NCBI RefSeq assembly: GCF_002240355.1
Contig: NZ_CP016353.1
Coordinates: forward strand, 4,142,501-4,206,500
Direction of reading: 5' to 3'
DNA: 64,000 bases
Origin: Prauserella marina
GTDB lineage: Bacteria; Actinomycetota; Actinomycetes; Mycobacteriales; Pseudonocardiaceae
Position 1 is the first letter of the stretch, and each line of letters begins with the position of its first letter. The position numbers were made by a program, and so were the translations under genes. The notes below the pieces were generated by a model. The model made no database searches. It saw only the letters and a program-made list of their open reading frames with translations, and was not told the DNA's origin. Below, piece after piece: positions 26,290 through 34,738 of the stretch.

Positions 26290-27134
26290 GGCGTGCCGCA
26301 GTCGACCGAGAACGATTCACCGGTGATCGACCGAGCGGCACCGCTGAGCAAGAACGCGGTCAGTTCGGCGATTTCGCCCGGTTCGATGAGGTGTTTCAAC
26401 GCGCTCGCCCGCACGGTACTTCGCCAGTACCGCTCCCAGGTCAGGTCGGCAGGGCCCGCGTTCCGGCGGACACTGTCCATGAAGTCCTTGCCGTACAACG
26501 ATTCGTCGCTGACCATGTCCGTGTCGGTGAAGGCAGGGCAAATCGCGTTGACCCGCACTCCGGACGGCCCGGTTTCCAGCGCCAGCGAGCGGACGAGGCC
26601 GTTGATCCCCCATTTCGAGGCCGCATAGGCCGTGTTGGCCGGAACTCCTCGCTTTCCAGCGGCACTGGAGATCACGACGATCGCACCCCGCGCCCGTTCC
26701 ATCATCCCTGGAACGACCGCACGGCATAACCGGAACGTACCGTTCAGATTGGTGTCCATCGTCCGTAGCCACGCATCCTCGTCCTGCTCGCACAGGTACT
26801 TCTGCCCAGCGGCGGTTCCCGCGTTGTTCACCGCGAAGTCGACAGGACCGAGCGTGCGTTCCACGGTCGCGACGGCCCGGCGCACAGACTCCAGATCGCG
26901 CACGTCAGCGGGGTGCGCGAAGGCGGTTCCGCCCTCGGCGAGAATCTGTTTCTCCGCAGTACGAAGCCGTTCCTCACCGCGTCCGAGGAGCGCGACCGCG
27001 GCACCGTCGGCAGCGAGTTTCGTCGCGATGCTCAGTCCGATGCCGCTTCCAGCTCCGGTGACCAGAGCCACGCTGCCTTCGAAGGGGTATTTGGCTTGGG
27101 TCGAATCAAACGATTCGGTTGGGGAAACCGCCAC
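26286..27134 (-). CDS. SDR-family oxidoreductase
   Basis: 282 residues. TGAGSGIG near residue 26, NNAG near 106, SSAAG, and the catalytic YAASKWGI near 172. Compared with minimal SDRs it has about 20 extra N-terminal residues and an insertion after [10 protein letters not shown] of about 30 residues, a pattern seen in larger substrates' SDRs. The GTG at 27134 has GGAGG upstream, and the gene overlaps the preceding SDR by 29 bases, so the two are coupled. Confidence 0.83.
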   Translation of the reverse strand: MAVSPTESFDSTQAKYPFEGSVALVTGAGSGIGLSIATKLAADGAAVALLGRGEERLRTAEKQILAEGGTAFAHPADVRDLESVRRAVATVERTLGPVDFAVNNAGTAAGQKYLCEQDEDAWLRTMDTNLNGTFRLCRAVVPGMMERARGAIVVISSAAGKRGVPANTAYAASKWGINGLVRSLALETGPSGVRVNAICPAFTDTDMVSDESLYGKDFMDSVRRNAGPADLTWERYWRSTVRASALKHLIEPGEIAELTAFLLSGAARSITGESFSVDCGTP

Positions 27135-27900
27135 CGTGCACCTCCAGAACTGTTCCGGTCAGGTATTCGTTGTCCAACGCGTGCAGCACACTCGCGACCA
27201 CCTCGTCCTCGGAAGCGAAGCGCCGCAACGGAATCCCCTGGCGCAGGCGCTCCATGTAGTCCGCATGCGCGGGCCTGGCAGCGGCCTTGTCCCTGAGGGC
27301 CCTTCCATCGACGACACCCGGCGCGACGCACACCACCCGAATGCCGAAATCCGCGAGTTCCAGAGCCCAGCTGCGGGTGAGCGAGACAACCCCGGCTTTG
27401 GCCGCGGCGTAGGCGCTTTGCCCCCAGGAGCCTTGCCACGTGGAACTCGCGATGGTCACCAGGACCCCGCCTCTGCCTTGCCCGGCCCACGTGCGCGCGG
27501 CCGCACGGCCGACGAGGAAGGTGCCGGTCAGGCAAAGCCCGATGACGTCCTGCCATTCTCGCTCGGTGTGTTCCCGCCAATCCCCTTCCGGCGCCGAAGG
27601 CGGGGCGATCAGCCGCCGGGACAAATTGCGCCCCGCCGTGTTCACGCAGCCGAGAATCGGAACGTCGGCGAGATCGCGGAAGAGCGCGTCCACGCTCTCG
27701 GCGCTGCTCGCGTCGACATGATGGCAGCTGATGGGGAGATCTTTGTCCCGTGCGATCTCGGCGACAGCCGCCAGCTTCGTTTCATCTCGTGCGGCGGCGA
27801 TCGCGGGACGGCCCGCCGCGGCCAGTTTCAACACCGTCGCGAGCCCGATTCCGCTGGTACCACCTACCACAAGGACGGCAGGAGCTCCGAAGTCGTTCAC
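27106..27900 (-). CDS. SDR-family oxidoreductase
   Basis: 264 residues from the GTG at 27900, chosen for AAAGGA 7 bases upstream; a GTG at 27918 would overlap the previous gene. GGTSGIG near residue 13 replaces the usual TGxxxGIG, VNTAGRN replaces NNAG, and YAAAKAGV near 164 holds the Tyr and Lys. The C-terminal FPNRIV is unusual. It lies 11 bases after the FabH-like gene and overlaps the next SDR, inside the long operon. The substrate is unknown. Confidence 0.82.
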   Translation of the reverse strand: MNDFGAPAVLVVGGTSGIGLATVLKLAAAGRPAIAAARDETKLAAVAEIARDKDLPISCHHVDASSAESVDALFRDLADVPILGCVNTAGRNLSRRLIAPPSAPEGDWREHTEREWQDVIGLCLTGTFLVGRAAARTWAGQGRGGVLVTIASSTWQGSWGQSAYAAAKAGVVSLTRSWALELADFGIRVVCVAPGVVDGRALRDKAAARPAHADYMERLRQGIPLRRFASEDEVVASVLHALDNEYLTGTVLEVHGGGFPNRIV

Positions 27901-27911
27901 TCGTCGTCCTT

Positions 27912-28892
27912 TCAGCACAGCCGGTAGAGCATCGCGCCGTAGTACCAGCCGGCACCGATCGCCGGACTCAGCACAAGATCACCGGGCCGGAACCGGCCCG
28001 CCGCCATTTCCTCCGCCAGCACGATCGGAATCGACGCGCTTGAGGTGTTGCCACGCCGGGCGAAATTGACCACGAACTTCTCTTCCGGGACCTCCAGTTC
28101 CTGGCGCACTCTGCGGTGCACGACATCGGTACCGGGGTGCGGCACGACCCAGTCGACGTCCGCCATGCTCACCGCGCTGTGTCCCAGCACCTCGGCGCAC
28201 GCCTCGACCAGGCTCGCCGCCGCGTGATCGGGAAGGCTCTCCTTGCTGCGAACCCAGCCCTTCGGCGGCCGGGCGCTGATCACGTCCGCACGCGATCCGT
28301 CACTGTGCAGCACGATGTCGATGAGCCCGTGCTGGTCGGCGCTCTTGGTGAGCACGACCGCGCCCGCGGCGTCGGAGCAGACGAGTTCTCCCCTGCTTCC
28401 AGGGCGAACCCGTCGGCTGAACTGCTCCGAACAGACCACCAGCGCGTATCCAGTCTCCGGCGCCGCCCGAAGGTAGGCTGCCGCGGTCTGGACACCGTGC
28501 AGAAAGCCCACGCACGCGCCGGCGACATCGAACGCGAACGTCTCCGGGATCCCCAGCAATGCCGCCGTCTGTGGCCCGTGATCGGGGGTGTAAGCCGGTG
28601 TGGTCCAGTTGGAGAGCACGATGACATCGAGGTCCGCCGGTTCGATACCAGCGTCCTTGATCGCCTGCCTGCCGGCCTCGGCGGCCATGAAAGGAATCGT
28701 CTCGGTGTCGTCACTGCGATGACGAGACCGGACGGACACGTTTCCCAATACCCTGGCGTCGATGTCGTTGCCGGTTTCAGTGGAATCAGCCTCGTTGGCG
28801 ATCATCTCAGCCGGGTAGTAGAGCCCGAATCCGGTGAGTGCGATACCGGCATCCGCCCAGCGCGGTCCGCGAGTACTCGTTTTCGCCATCAT
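27912..28892 (-). CDS. FabH-like 3-oxoacyl synthase (KAS III family), copy 1
   Basis: 326 residues, the KAS III length. The Cys is in DVAGACVGFLHG near residue 127, the His in VPHPGTDVVH and the Asn in RRGNTSSASI, so the Cys-His-Asn triad is complete. The Gln-Ala of the classical PHQAN motif is changed. KAS III enzymes condense an acyl-CoA primer with malonyl-ACP; OleA-type relatives join two acyl-CoAs. With no ACP in the region, a CoA-only reaction is the more likely one. Start ATG 28892 has AAAGG at 6 bases. It is 20 bases after the second FabH-like gene. Confidence 0.84.
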   Translation of the reverse strand: MMAKTSTRGPRWADAGIALTGFGLYYPAEMIANEADSTETGNDIDARVLGNVSVRSRHRSDDTETIPFMAAEAGRQAIKDAGIEPADLDVIVLSNWTTPAYTPDHGPQTAALLGIPETFAFDVAGACVGFLHGVQTAAAYLRAAPETGYALVVCSEQFSRRVRPGSRGELVCSDAAGAVVLTKSADQHGLIDIVLHSDGSRADVISARPPKGWVRSKESLPDHAAASLVEACAEVLGHSAVSMADVDWVVPHPGTDVVHRRVRQELEVPEEKFVVNFARRGNTSSASIPIVLAEEMAAGRFRPGDLVLSPAIGAGWYYGAMLYRLC

Positions 28893-28912
28893 GACAACCT
28901 TTCGGCCGGGAA

Positions 28913-29914
28913 TCAGGACAGGGGTGCGCCGTAGTGGAAGATCATCGATCCCCAGCTGAAACCGCGGCCGATGCTCATCGCCAGAATCCGCTGGCCGCGC
29001 CGGATCACCCCGCGGTGCACGTACTCCGAAAGACAACCGGGAACGCTGACACTTGAGGTGTTTCCCCTGCGGTCGATGTTGACCAGAACGCGCTCGGGAC
29101 GCAGGTCCAGCAGCGTTCCCACGTCCTGGATGATGTGAATGTTGCCCTGGTGCGGGATGATCCAGTCGATGTCGTCCAGGCTGCTGCCATTGCGGAGCAG
29201 TACTTCGCGGGTGACCTCCTCAAGACAGCGGGGCGCGAGATCACCGACAACTTTTCCTTTCATGATCATCTTGTCGTCGTCGTCGATGTCGAAAGCCTCG
29301 TAATGTTCACCATCCGCACGCAGGACGGCACATTCCAACCCGGCGGCACCCGACGTCCGGCGCCAGACCCCAGCGGCGGCCCCTCCCCCGAACAACGTCG
29401 CGTTGCGATAGCCGAAATTGAGGATCGGTCGCGGGTCTTCGGCACAGACGACGAGCACCGTTTCCACCCCTGGCTGAGCCAGAAGTCCCTGTGCCACGAC
29501 ACTTCCGTGCAAGAAGCCGGCACAGGCGACTCCGGTGACATCGAACGCGAAGGCGTTGCGGACCCCCAGCCTCGACTGCAACGGAAGCGCGAGATCCATG
29601 TACCGATTGCCCGCGGTGGTCGGATTGACTCTCGGCCTCGCCGTGGCACTGGTTCCGACTATGACGTCCACATCGGACGCGTCGAGACCCGCGTCCTTGA
29701 GCGCCATCGCGGCGGCACGCTCGGCGAGGTCGACGTGGTGTTCCCCTGGCCTCGCCCAATGCCGGCTTCCCACACCCGTGTGCGCGCGAATCCAAGCGTC
29801 GTCGACTCCGAGGCCGGGGTGCTCGGTTTCGAAGAAGTCGTTACCCACCGGCTGGCCGGGAAAATCGTGACCGACACCCGCGAGGACAACATGAGCCGGA
29901 GCAGTCGGACTCAT
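28913..29914 (-). CDS. FabH-like 3-oxoacyl synthase (KAS III family), copy 2
   Basis: 333 residues. Cys in VTGVACAGFLHG near residue 131, His in IPHQGNIHII and Asn in RRGNTSSVSV: a complete triad. The Arg expected after PHQGN in ACP-dependent FabH is absent (NIHIIQ), which argues against contact with an ACP phosphopantetheine in the usual way. It diverges strongly from copy 1, so the two are not a recent duplication and may form a heteromer, as PqsB/PqsC do. The ATG at 29914 overlaps the CoA-transferase stop. Confidence 0.84.
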   Translation of the reverse strand: MSPTAPAHVVLAGVGHDFPGQPVGNDFFETEHPGLGVDDAWIRAHTGVGSRHWARPGEHHVDLAERAAAMALKDAGLDASDVDVIVGTSATARPRVNPTTAGNRYMDLALPLQSRLGVRNAFAFDVTGVACAGFLHGSVVAQGLLAQPGVETVLVVCAEDPRPILNFGYRNATLFGGGAAAGVWRRTSGAAGLECAVLRADGEHYEAFDIDDDDKMIMKGKVVGDLAPRCLEEVTREVLLRNGSSLDDIDWIIPHQGNIHIIQDVGTLLDLRPERVLVNIDRRGNTSSVSVPGCLSEYVHRGVIRRGQRILAMSIGRGFSWGSMIFHYGAPLS

Positions 29915-31527
29915 CGGTATACCCCTTCCGGATCGAGCTTTCGTAGCGCGGCCAGCTCGTCGTCGGTGACCGGCTTCTCTGGTTCGGGCCTGCTGTCCGG
30001 GACCGGCCAGCGCGTCCGCGATCGCATGGTGGCGACCGGATCCGCGTCCGGAGTGTCGTCGGGTGGCAGCCAGGTGTGGAGCCGGAAGCTCTCGCTCGGG
30101 TCTTGCCTGCCGAGCCGGCCGTACTGGGTCACCACGGTGCGCACGTTGTCGCCAGGACACGTCGTGAAGCTGACGTTCGGCACGAGCCTTCGTGGAGATG
30201 CCGGGGCCACCACGAGAGTCTCAAGGTGGCTCGCGAAATCGTTGGCCCCGCCGGATCCGACGAAATACCCCCCGTCCGCGGTACGGCTGCTGTTGATCCG
30301 GCCCTCGGCGTCGATCTCACCCGCCGAAAGGACGGCCAGCGCTTTGCCGCTTCCGCCTGAGACCAGCGCACCGAGAACATCCAGGCTGTCCCCATACGTC
30401 CGGCAGCGAGCAACGTGACGCTGCGAGAACAGGAAGACATCACCGGCCGCGGGGCGCATGTCGATCAACCCCAGCTCGGCATGTACCTGGACCCGTTCGC
30501 CAACGGCACCCAGACGCTCGGCGGCCAGCCACGCCGCGACGTGGGCGGTGCCGATTCCGGCGAGGATCGTGCCGTAGCCGGTTTCCAGCACACGGTCGAC
30601 AATCGCGCGAGCCGCGAGAACGATGTGTTTTTCCCGCCAGGACGGGGCCCCCGCGGCGACGACGGATGGCGCGGGTGTGCTGGAGCCACCGGTCTCGCCA
30701 TCGTGCCGCTCCGGTGCTGCCACGAGCTTGTCGTGAACCCAGGCGGCACGTTCCTCCGCTGTCCGGCAGCTGCGGGCGAGTTCGGCGAGATACTCGTAGT
30801 CGTCCTGGTATCCATCGAAGTGACATTCGGGCCATGCGGGCAGTCCCTGTGGATGAGCCCCGAACGCACGCACGGCGATGCCCAGAACGCGGTCAGCCGG
30901 GATGGATCTGCCTTCCAGAGGTGGGGTGTCGACGATCTTCTCCACCGTGGCGAGGACACCGTCACGCGCGGCCATCGCGCCCCACCAGCCTTCACCACCA
31001 GGCCCGTTCAGGTAGAGGTTCCCCAGCCGGTCCGCGCAGGTCGCGTGAACCAGCGTGATGTCCGGACGTAACGCGGGGACGAGAACGGCCCGCCGCCCGC
31101 CGCGCTCCACGAGCGGAAGGTTCCGGTTCAGGTCCGACCCCACCAGAGAAGTGGTAACCGCGAACGGGCTCCCTGTGGCACCGGCGATCAGGCGTTGCAG
31201 CAGCGACAGCAGGCTCCACTCCTCGACGGGGAACGGGTCTCCCCCCGGGAGCCCCGAATAGAGCGGGTTCGGCTGGGAGGAGGGATAGGTGTCCCCCGCG
31301 AAGCAGGTGATGGCGTGCCGGACGATCCCGGCCATCGTGAGCGCGTGCATGTTTCCGTGGAAAGCATTCGAGCTGATCTCGAAGGTCGCCACGCCCCGGA
31401 ACACCCGCGCCATGGCGAGTACCAGTGCGTTGGGTCTCGACATCGTCGAGGCGACGTGCACACGCATACCGTCACGAAGGTGCCCCCGGCAGAGGTCTTC
31501 CGGTGAGGGGTGAACGACCGGAGTCAC
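29911..31527 (-). CDS. Family-I CoA-transferase, alpha and beta subunits fused (IpdAB/glutaconate-CoA-transferase-like)
   Basis: 538 residues. The N-terminal 280 residues resemble subunit A (MRVHVASTMSRP, then FAGDTYPSSQPNP), and the C-terminal 240 resemble subunit B, with AELGLIDMRP near residue 365 and GGYFVGSGGANDFAS, the latter close to IpdB. Family-I enzymes transfer CoA between acids through a glutamyl-CoA; the steroid-pathway IpdAB instead opens a ring. The Glu in AELGLI may be the catalytic residue. The two subunits are usually separate genes. GTG 31527 overlaps the ketosynthase stop (GTGA) and the stop overlaps the FabH-like start (ATGA). Confidence 0.8.
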   Translation of the reverse strand: MTPVVHPSPEDLCRGHLRDGMRVHVASTMSRPNALVLAMARVFRGVATFEISSNAFHGNMHALTMAGIVRHAITCFAGDTYPSSQPNPLYSGLPGGDPFPVEEWSLLSLLQRLIAGATGSPFAVTTSLVGSDLNRNLPLVERGGRRAVLVPALRPDITLVHATCADRLGNLYLNGPGGEGWWGAMAARDGVLATVEKIVDTPPLEGRSIPADRVLGIAVRAFGAHPQGLPAWPECHFDGYQDDYEYLAELARSCRTAEERAAWVHDKLVAAPERHDGETGGSSTPAPSVVAAGAPSWREKHIVLAARAIVDRVLETGYGTILAGIGTAHVAAWLAAERLGAVGERVQVHAELGLIDMRPAAGDVFLFSQRHVARCRTYGDSLDVLGALVSGGSGKALAVLSAGEIDAEGRINSSRTADGGYFVGSGGANDFASHLETLVVAPASPRRLVPNVSFTTCPGDNVRTVVTQYGRLGRQDPSESFRLHTWLPPDDTPDADPVATMRSRTRWPVPDSRPEPEKPVTDDELAALRKLDPEGVYR

Positions 31528-32804
31528 GCCGCCTCCAGGGTGACCGCCGAACTCTGACTGCCGATCGCGAAGGACAACGACATCGCCCGTTCCACCCGAG
31601 TCGAACGGGCACCGTCCTGTACGTGGTCGTGATCGCATTCGGGGTCGACGTCGACGCAGTTGATCGTGGGAGCGAGCCGTTGATGGCACATCATCTGGAC
31701 CGTGGCCGCGCAGTTCAACAGGCCGGATGCGCCGAGCAGGTGACCAAACACCGGTTTGATCGACCCCAGTGGCGGCCAGCGATCCACCCGGTCGCCATAG
31801 ACGAGTCGCATGGCCCGGCTCTCGGCAAGGTCGTTGTAACGGGTAGCGGTCCCGTGCCCGCAGATGTAGTCGATGTCGCCCGGTGCGAACCCTGCCGCGT
31901 CGGTTGCCCGCAGGATCATGTCGGCGGTGAACCTCCCGGAAAGATCCATTCTGGTGGCGTGTCCGGCTTCGTTGAGACTCACCGTGGAGCAGACCCGTGC
32001 ATAGGGTTCCCGCTTCCGCCTGCTGGCGTGTTCCCTTGTCTCCAGCACCATCGCGACGGCACCTTCCCCCAGAGCGAAACCGTCGCGGTTGCGGTCGTAG
32101 GGCTTGATCGTCGTTGCCGGATCGCCGTCCGAACGCGACAAGACCCCCGCTGTCGGAGACGAATAGATCTGTAGCATTTCCGGCACGAACGGAGTTTCGT
32201 GCCCGACGAGCACCATCACGTCGGCGTTTCCCGTTTCGAGAAGCTGCGACGCGAACCCGATCGCCTGATGCCCACCCACGCAGGCATTGCTCAAGGTCGT
32301 CACCGTGCCACGCGCACCTAGCCGAATCGCACTCAACGTGGCCGGACTGCCCGCCAGAGAAGCGAAAACCGCGTGATCGATCTCCACCGGTGGACAGGCG
32401 GCGTCCACGGCGCTCCCACTGCTCGTCTGCGACCACCATTCGACCGGTCCGCGCGAACTCGAACCGATCACGCCGGTCCGTTCGGGACACAGTTCACTCT
32501 GATAATCGCGCAGACCCGCGTCACTCCAAGCTTGTTCGACCGCGGAGAGCGCCATCAGGATCTCGCGGCTGTATCGCTTCGCGAAGGTGTCCGGCAGATC
32601 GGGAATATGTTCCCGATGGTCGAATTCCCAGACGCGACCGCCCGCGCGGCACTGACCTGTCTCCCCCTGGCCGCCCACGATGCCGTCGGGCAAGCGGCTC
32701 AGCTGGGAGACGCCTGCTTCCAGCTTCCGCCACACCTCGTCGTTTCCGACCGCGCCAGGCAGGACGAACCCCATCCCGGTGATGACCACGTCTTGGTTCT
32801 CCAC
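31524..32804 (-). CDS. Ketosynthase, FabF-like (KAS II), complete triad
   Basis: 426 residues from the GTG at 32804 (GGAG upstream). Cys in SNACVGGHQAIG near residue 174, His in CGHGTATRYND near 316 and GSIKPVFGHLLGASG near 355 with the second His and the Lys. This is the intact counterpart of the degenerate ketosynthase at 15813. The family condenses acyl thioesters with malonyl units. Without an ACP gene here it may use CoA thioesters or ACPs from the general fatty-acid system. It lies 22 bases after the enoyl-CoA hydratase. Confidence 0.83.
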   Translation of the reverse strand: MENQDVVITGMGFVLPGAVGNDEVWRKLEAGVSQLSRLPDGIVGGQGETGQCRAGGRVWEFDHREHIPDLPDTFAKRYSREILMALSAVEQAWSDAGLRDYQSELCPERTGVIGSSSRGPVEWWSQTSSGSAVDAACPPVEIDHAVFASLAGSPATLSAIRLGARGTVTTLSNACVGGHQAIGFASQLLETGNADVMVLVGHETPFVPEMLQIYSSPTAGVLSRSDGDPATTIKPYDRNRDGFALGEGAVAMVLETREHASRRKREPYARVCSTVSLNEAGHATRMDLSGRFTADMILRATDAAGFAPGDIDYICGHGTATRYNDLAESRAMRLVYGDRVDRWPPLGSIKPVFGHLLGASGLLNCAATVQMMCHQRLAPTINCVDVDPECDHDHVQDGARSTRVERAMSLSFAIGSQSSAVTLEAA

Positions 32805-32826
32805 CTTTGTCTCCTCTGTGTTGGGC

Positions 32827-33621
32827 TCAACGCCCGGCGAAGCGTGGTTGCCGCCTTTCCCTGAGCGCTCGCAGCCCTTCCTCGCTGTCGGCCACCTCGT
32901 TGTGACTGAGCTGGTGATAGCGATCCTGGAGGCGCAGCGCGTAGAGGGCCGACTGTCCTTCGCAGCGCTCTCGCATGTCCTTGAACAAGCCAATTGCCTT
33001 CGTCGGCCCGGCCGCGAGCTGCTGAGCGAGCGTGATCGCGGTGTCGGTGACGGACTGGTCGTTGGGCGCGATTCGGTCGAGCAGGCCAATCCTGCTTGCT
33101 TCCGCTGCCTCGACCATCCGGCCGGTGAGGAAGATTTCCGTTGCCCTGGCGGGTCCGACGACCCTGCGCAACATCGCGGCGACTCCCACATGCCCGGCAT
33201 GGATCAGCCCGCACCCCAACCGAGTCCCCGGCCCCCCTACTCGCAGATCGGCCGCGCACGCCAGCTCGACGCCCGGACCGATCGCGGCTCCCCGGACCGC
33301 GGCGATCACCGGCTTCGGCGCAAGCAGCAGCTCTTCGCACACCTTCAGATAGAAAGCCTCGCCCGTGTCGGCCGATGCGGGAGCGACACCGACGTCGCCC
33401 GCGCGAAACCCTTCTATCGCAGCCAGATCATCACCCGCGCAAAAGGCTTCCCCCGTGCCCCGCAACACGATCGCCCGCACATCGACCGATCGCGCCGCGC
33501 CGACGACCGCTTCCAACAGCCGCCGGCCCGAATCGTAGTCGAGACTATTGCGCCGCTGAGGACGATCAAGAGAGATGACGACGACGTCCTTGTCACGATC
33601 CTCCACGACTGAAGCAGACAT
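32827..33621 (-). CDS. Enoyl-CoA hydratase/isomerase (crotonase family)
   Basis: 264 residues from ATG 33621; the ATG at 33630 is an alternative. Crotonase landmarks are LDRPQRRNSLDYD at the N-terminus, GTGEAFCAGDDLA forming the first oxyanion loop, and AAVRGAAIGPGVELACAADL for the second. At the two hydratase Glu positions only one acidic residue is obvious, so the specific reaction (hydration, isomerisation, or C-C cleavage) cannot be assigned. It lies 64-73 bases after the response-regulator gene at the head of the long operon. Confidence 0.83.
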   Translation of the reverse strand: MSASVVEDRDKDVVVISLDRPQRRNSLDYDSGRRLLEAVVGAARSVDVRAIVLRGTGEAFCAGDDLAAIEGFRAGDVGVAPASADTGEAFYLKVCEELLLAPKPVIAAVRGAAIGPGVELACAADLRVGGPGTRLGCGLIHAGHVGVAAMLRRVVGPARATEIFLTGRMVEAAEASRIGLLDRIAPNDQSVTDTAITLAQQLAAGPTKAIGLFKDMRERCEGQSALYALRLQDRYHQLSHNEVADSEEGLRALRERRQPRFAGR

Positions 33622-33694
33622 TCGTTCCATTGCCCTTCACCCGATTCGACAGCTCCTCACAAGCAAACCGTCATGTGCGCGCGGCCAGTAGTCC

Positions 33695-34390
33695 TCAGGA
33701 GTACCGAACCATCGGGTGTTCGGGGACTCCGAGTACCGCGTTGTCTTGCGGTACCCTGGCGAACGGGATCACGTTCGCACCGGCTTGCGGCCGAACGGCG
33801 GCAAAGAGCGCGCGACGGTTGGGAAACCCGATCTTCCGCAACACCCGGCTGGCGTAGTTCTTCACGGTTTGCACCGCCAAGAACAACTCCTGGGCGATCT
33901 CGTCATTCGACCTTCGCTGCAGCATCAGGCCCAGAACCTCCTTCTCGCGGTCCGTCAATCCCGCCCCGGCCACGGACAGCTCCGGGACCGGCTGTTCGAC
34001 GGAGTTCCCGAGCAGCCACTGCCGGTCCCCGGCGATGGTCCGCCCGACGGCTTCGGTGAACCGCTCAGGAGAAACGGACTTGTGGACGAAGCTGTCCGCC
34101 CCGGCGTTCAACACGGCCGCGATGGCCGGAGGAGACGCGTCCGCGCTGAATACCAGCACCCGCGTACGCCATTCTTTCTTGACATGATGGCAAAGTCGCA
34201 GACCGGCCGACTGCCCCCGCTCGGCGATGTCGGTGACCACGAGGTCGGCACCCGGCCCGTCAGGTTGCCGCAGGACACTTCGCAGATCCCGGACTTCGGC
34301 CACCGAGCAGCCGCTTTCAGTGAGCAGCGCGCGAACAGCGAACCGGATCAACGGCTGTTCATCGACAACGAGCACCTTGCTTACCGTCAT
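33695..34390 (-). CDS. LuxR-type response regulator (NarL/FixJ), orphan
   Basis: 231 residues. A receiver domain occupies the first 120: acidic DEQP, the phosphoacceptor Asp in VVTDIAERG near residue 53, and the conserved Lys in FVHKSVS near 103. The C-terminal LuxR helix-turn-helix is LTDREKEVLGLML then NDEIAQELFLAVQTVKNY. There is no histidine kinase nearby. The ATG at 34390 follows GGGGA. It heads the minus-strand operon down to 25183, so it could control this operon itself. The signal is unknown. Confidence 0.86.
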   Translation of the reverse strand: MTVSKVLVVDEQPLIRFAVRALLTESGCSVAEVRDLRSVLRQPDGPGADLVVTDIAERGQSAGLRLCHHVKKEWRTRVLVFSADASPPAIAAVLNAGADSFVHKSVSPERFTEAVGRTIAGDRQWLLGNSVEQPVPELSVAGAGLTDREKEVLGLMLQRRSNDEIAQELFLAVQTVKNYASRVLRKIGFPNRRALFAAVRPQAGANVIPFARVPQDNAVLGVPEHPMVRYS

Positions 34391-34738
34391 GTTTCCCCAA
34401 TAACAGGTCGAGTTCCGGCAGGCGAATCCTGGTTTGTCCGCACCTCGCCGAACAATCTGACGGCAGCCGACCATGAGAGACGTGTCGAGAAAGCGCGACG
34501 ATAGTCGCTACCGGCACACCGACAGCGATGCCGGGCAAGTGTCGAAACGGCACGATCACAACTCTGTGATCACGTACGTCCCATGGTTGTCGCGCAATCC
34601 TTACGGCGCAACACACAGAACGACAGACGCTGTCCTTCTAACGACAGGGAAGCACGGGTCGCCGCATTCGGTCAGGCGAACAGCCTTCGAGGAACCCCGG
34701 TGGAACGCGCCTCCCCCTCGGCAGGTTCCGGATTCGCC
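34391..34738. other. 348-base intergenic region upstream of the response-regulator operon
   Basis: No convincing gene: the plus-strand frame that crosses it runs on into the TetR gene and lacks a ribosome-binding site. It contains the inverted repeat GATCACA-ACTC-TGTGATC at 34554-34571, a possible operator, 164 bases upstream of the regulator start. It separates two minus-strand units. Confidence 0.55.

Noticed and set aside
14622-34390. A type I or type II polyketide gene cluster
   Set aside because: There are ketosynthases but no ACP, acyltransferase, cyclase or aromatase, and the rest are CoA enzymes.
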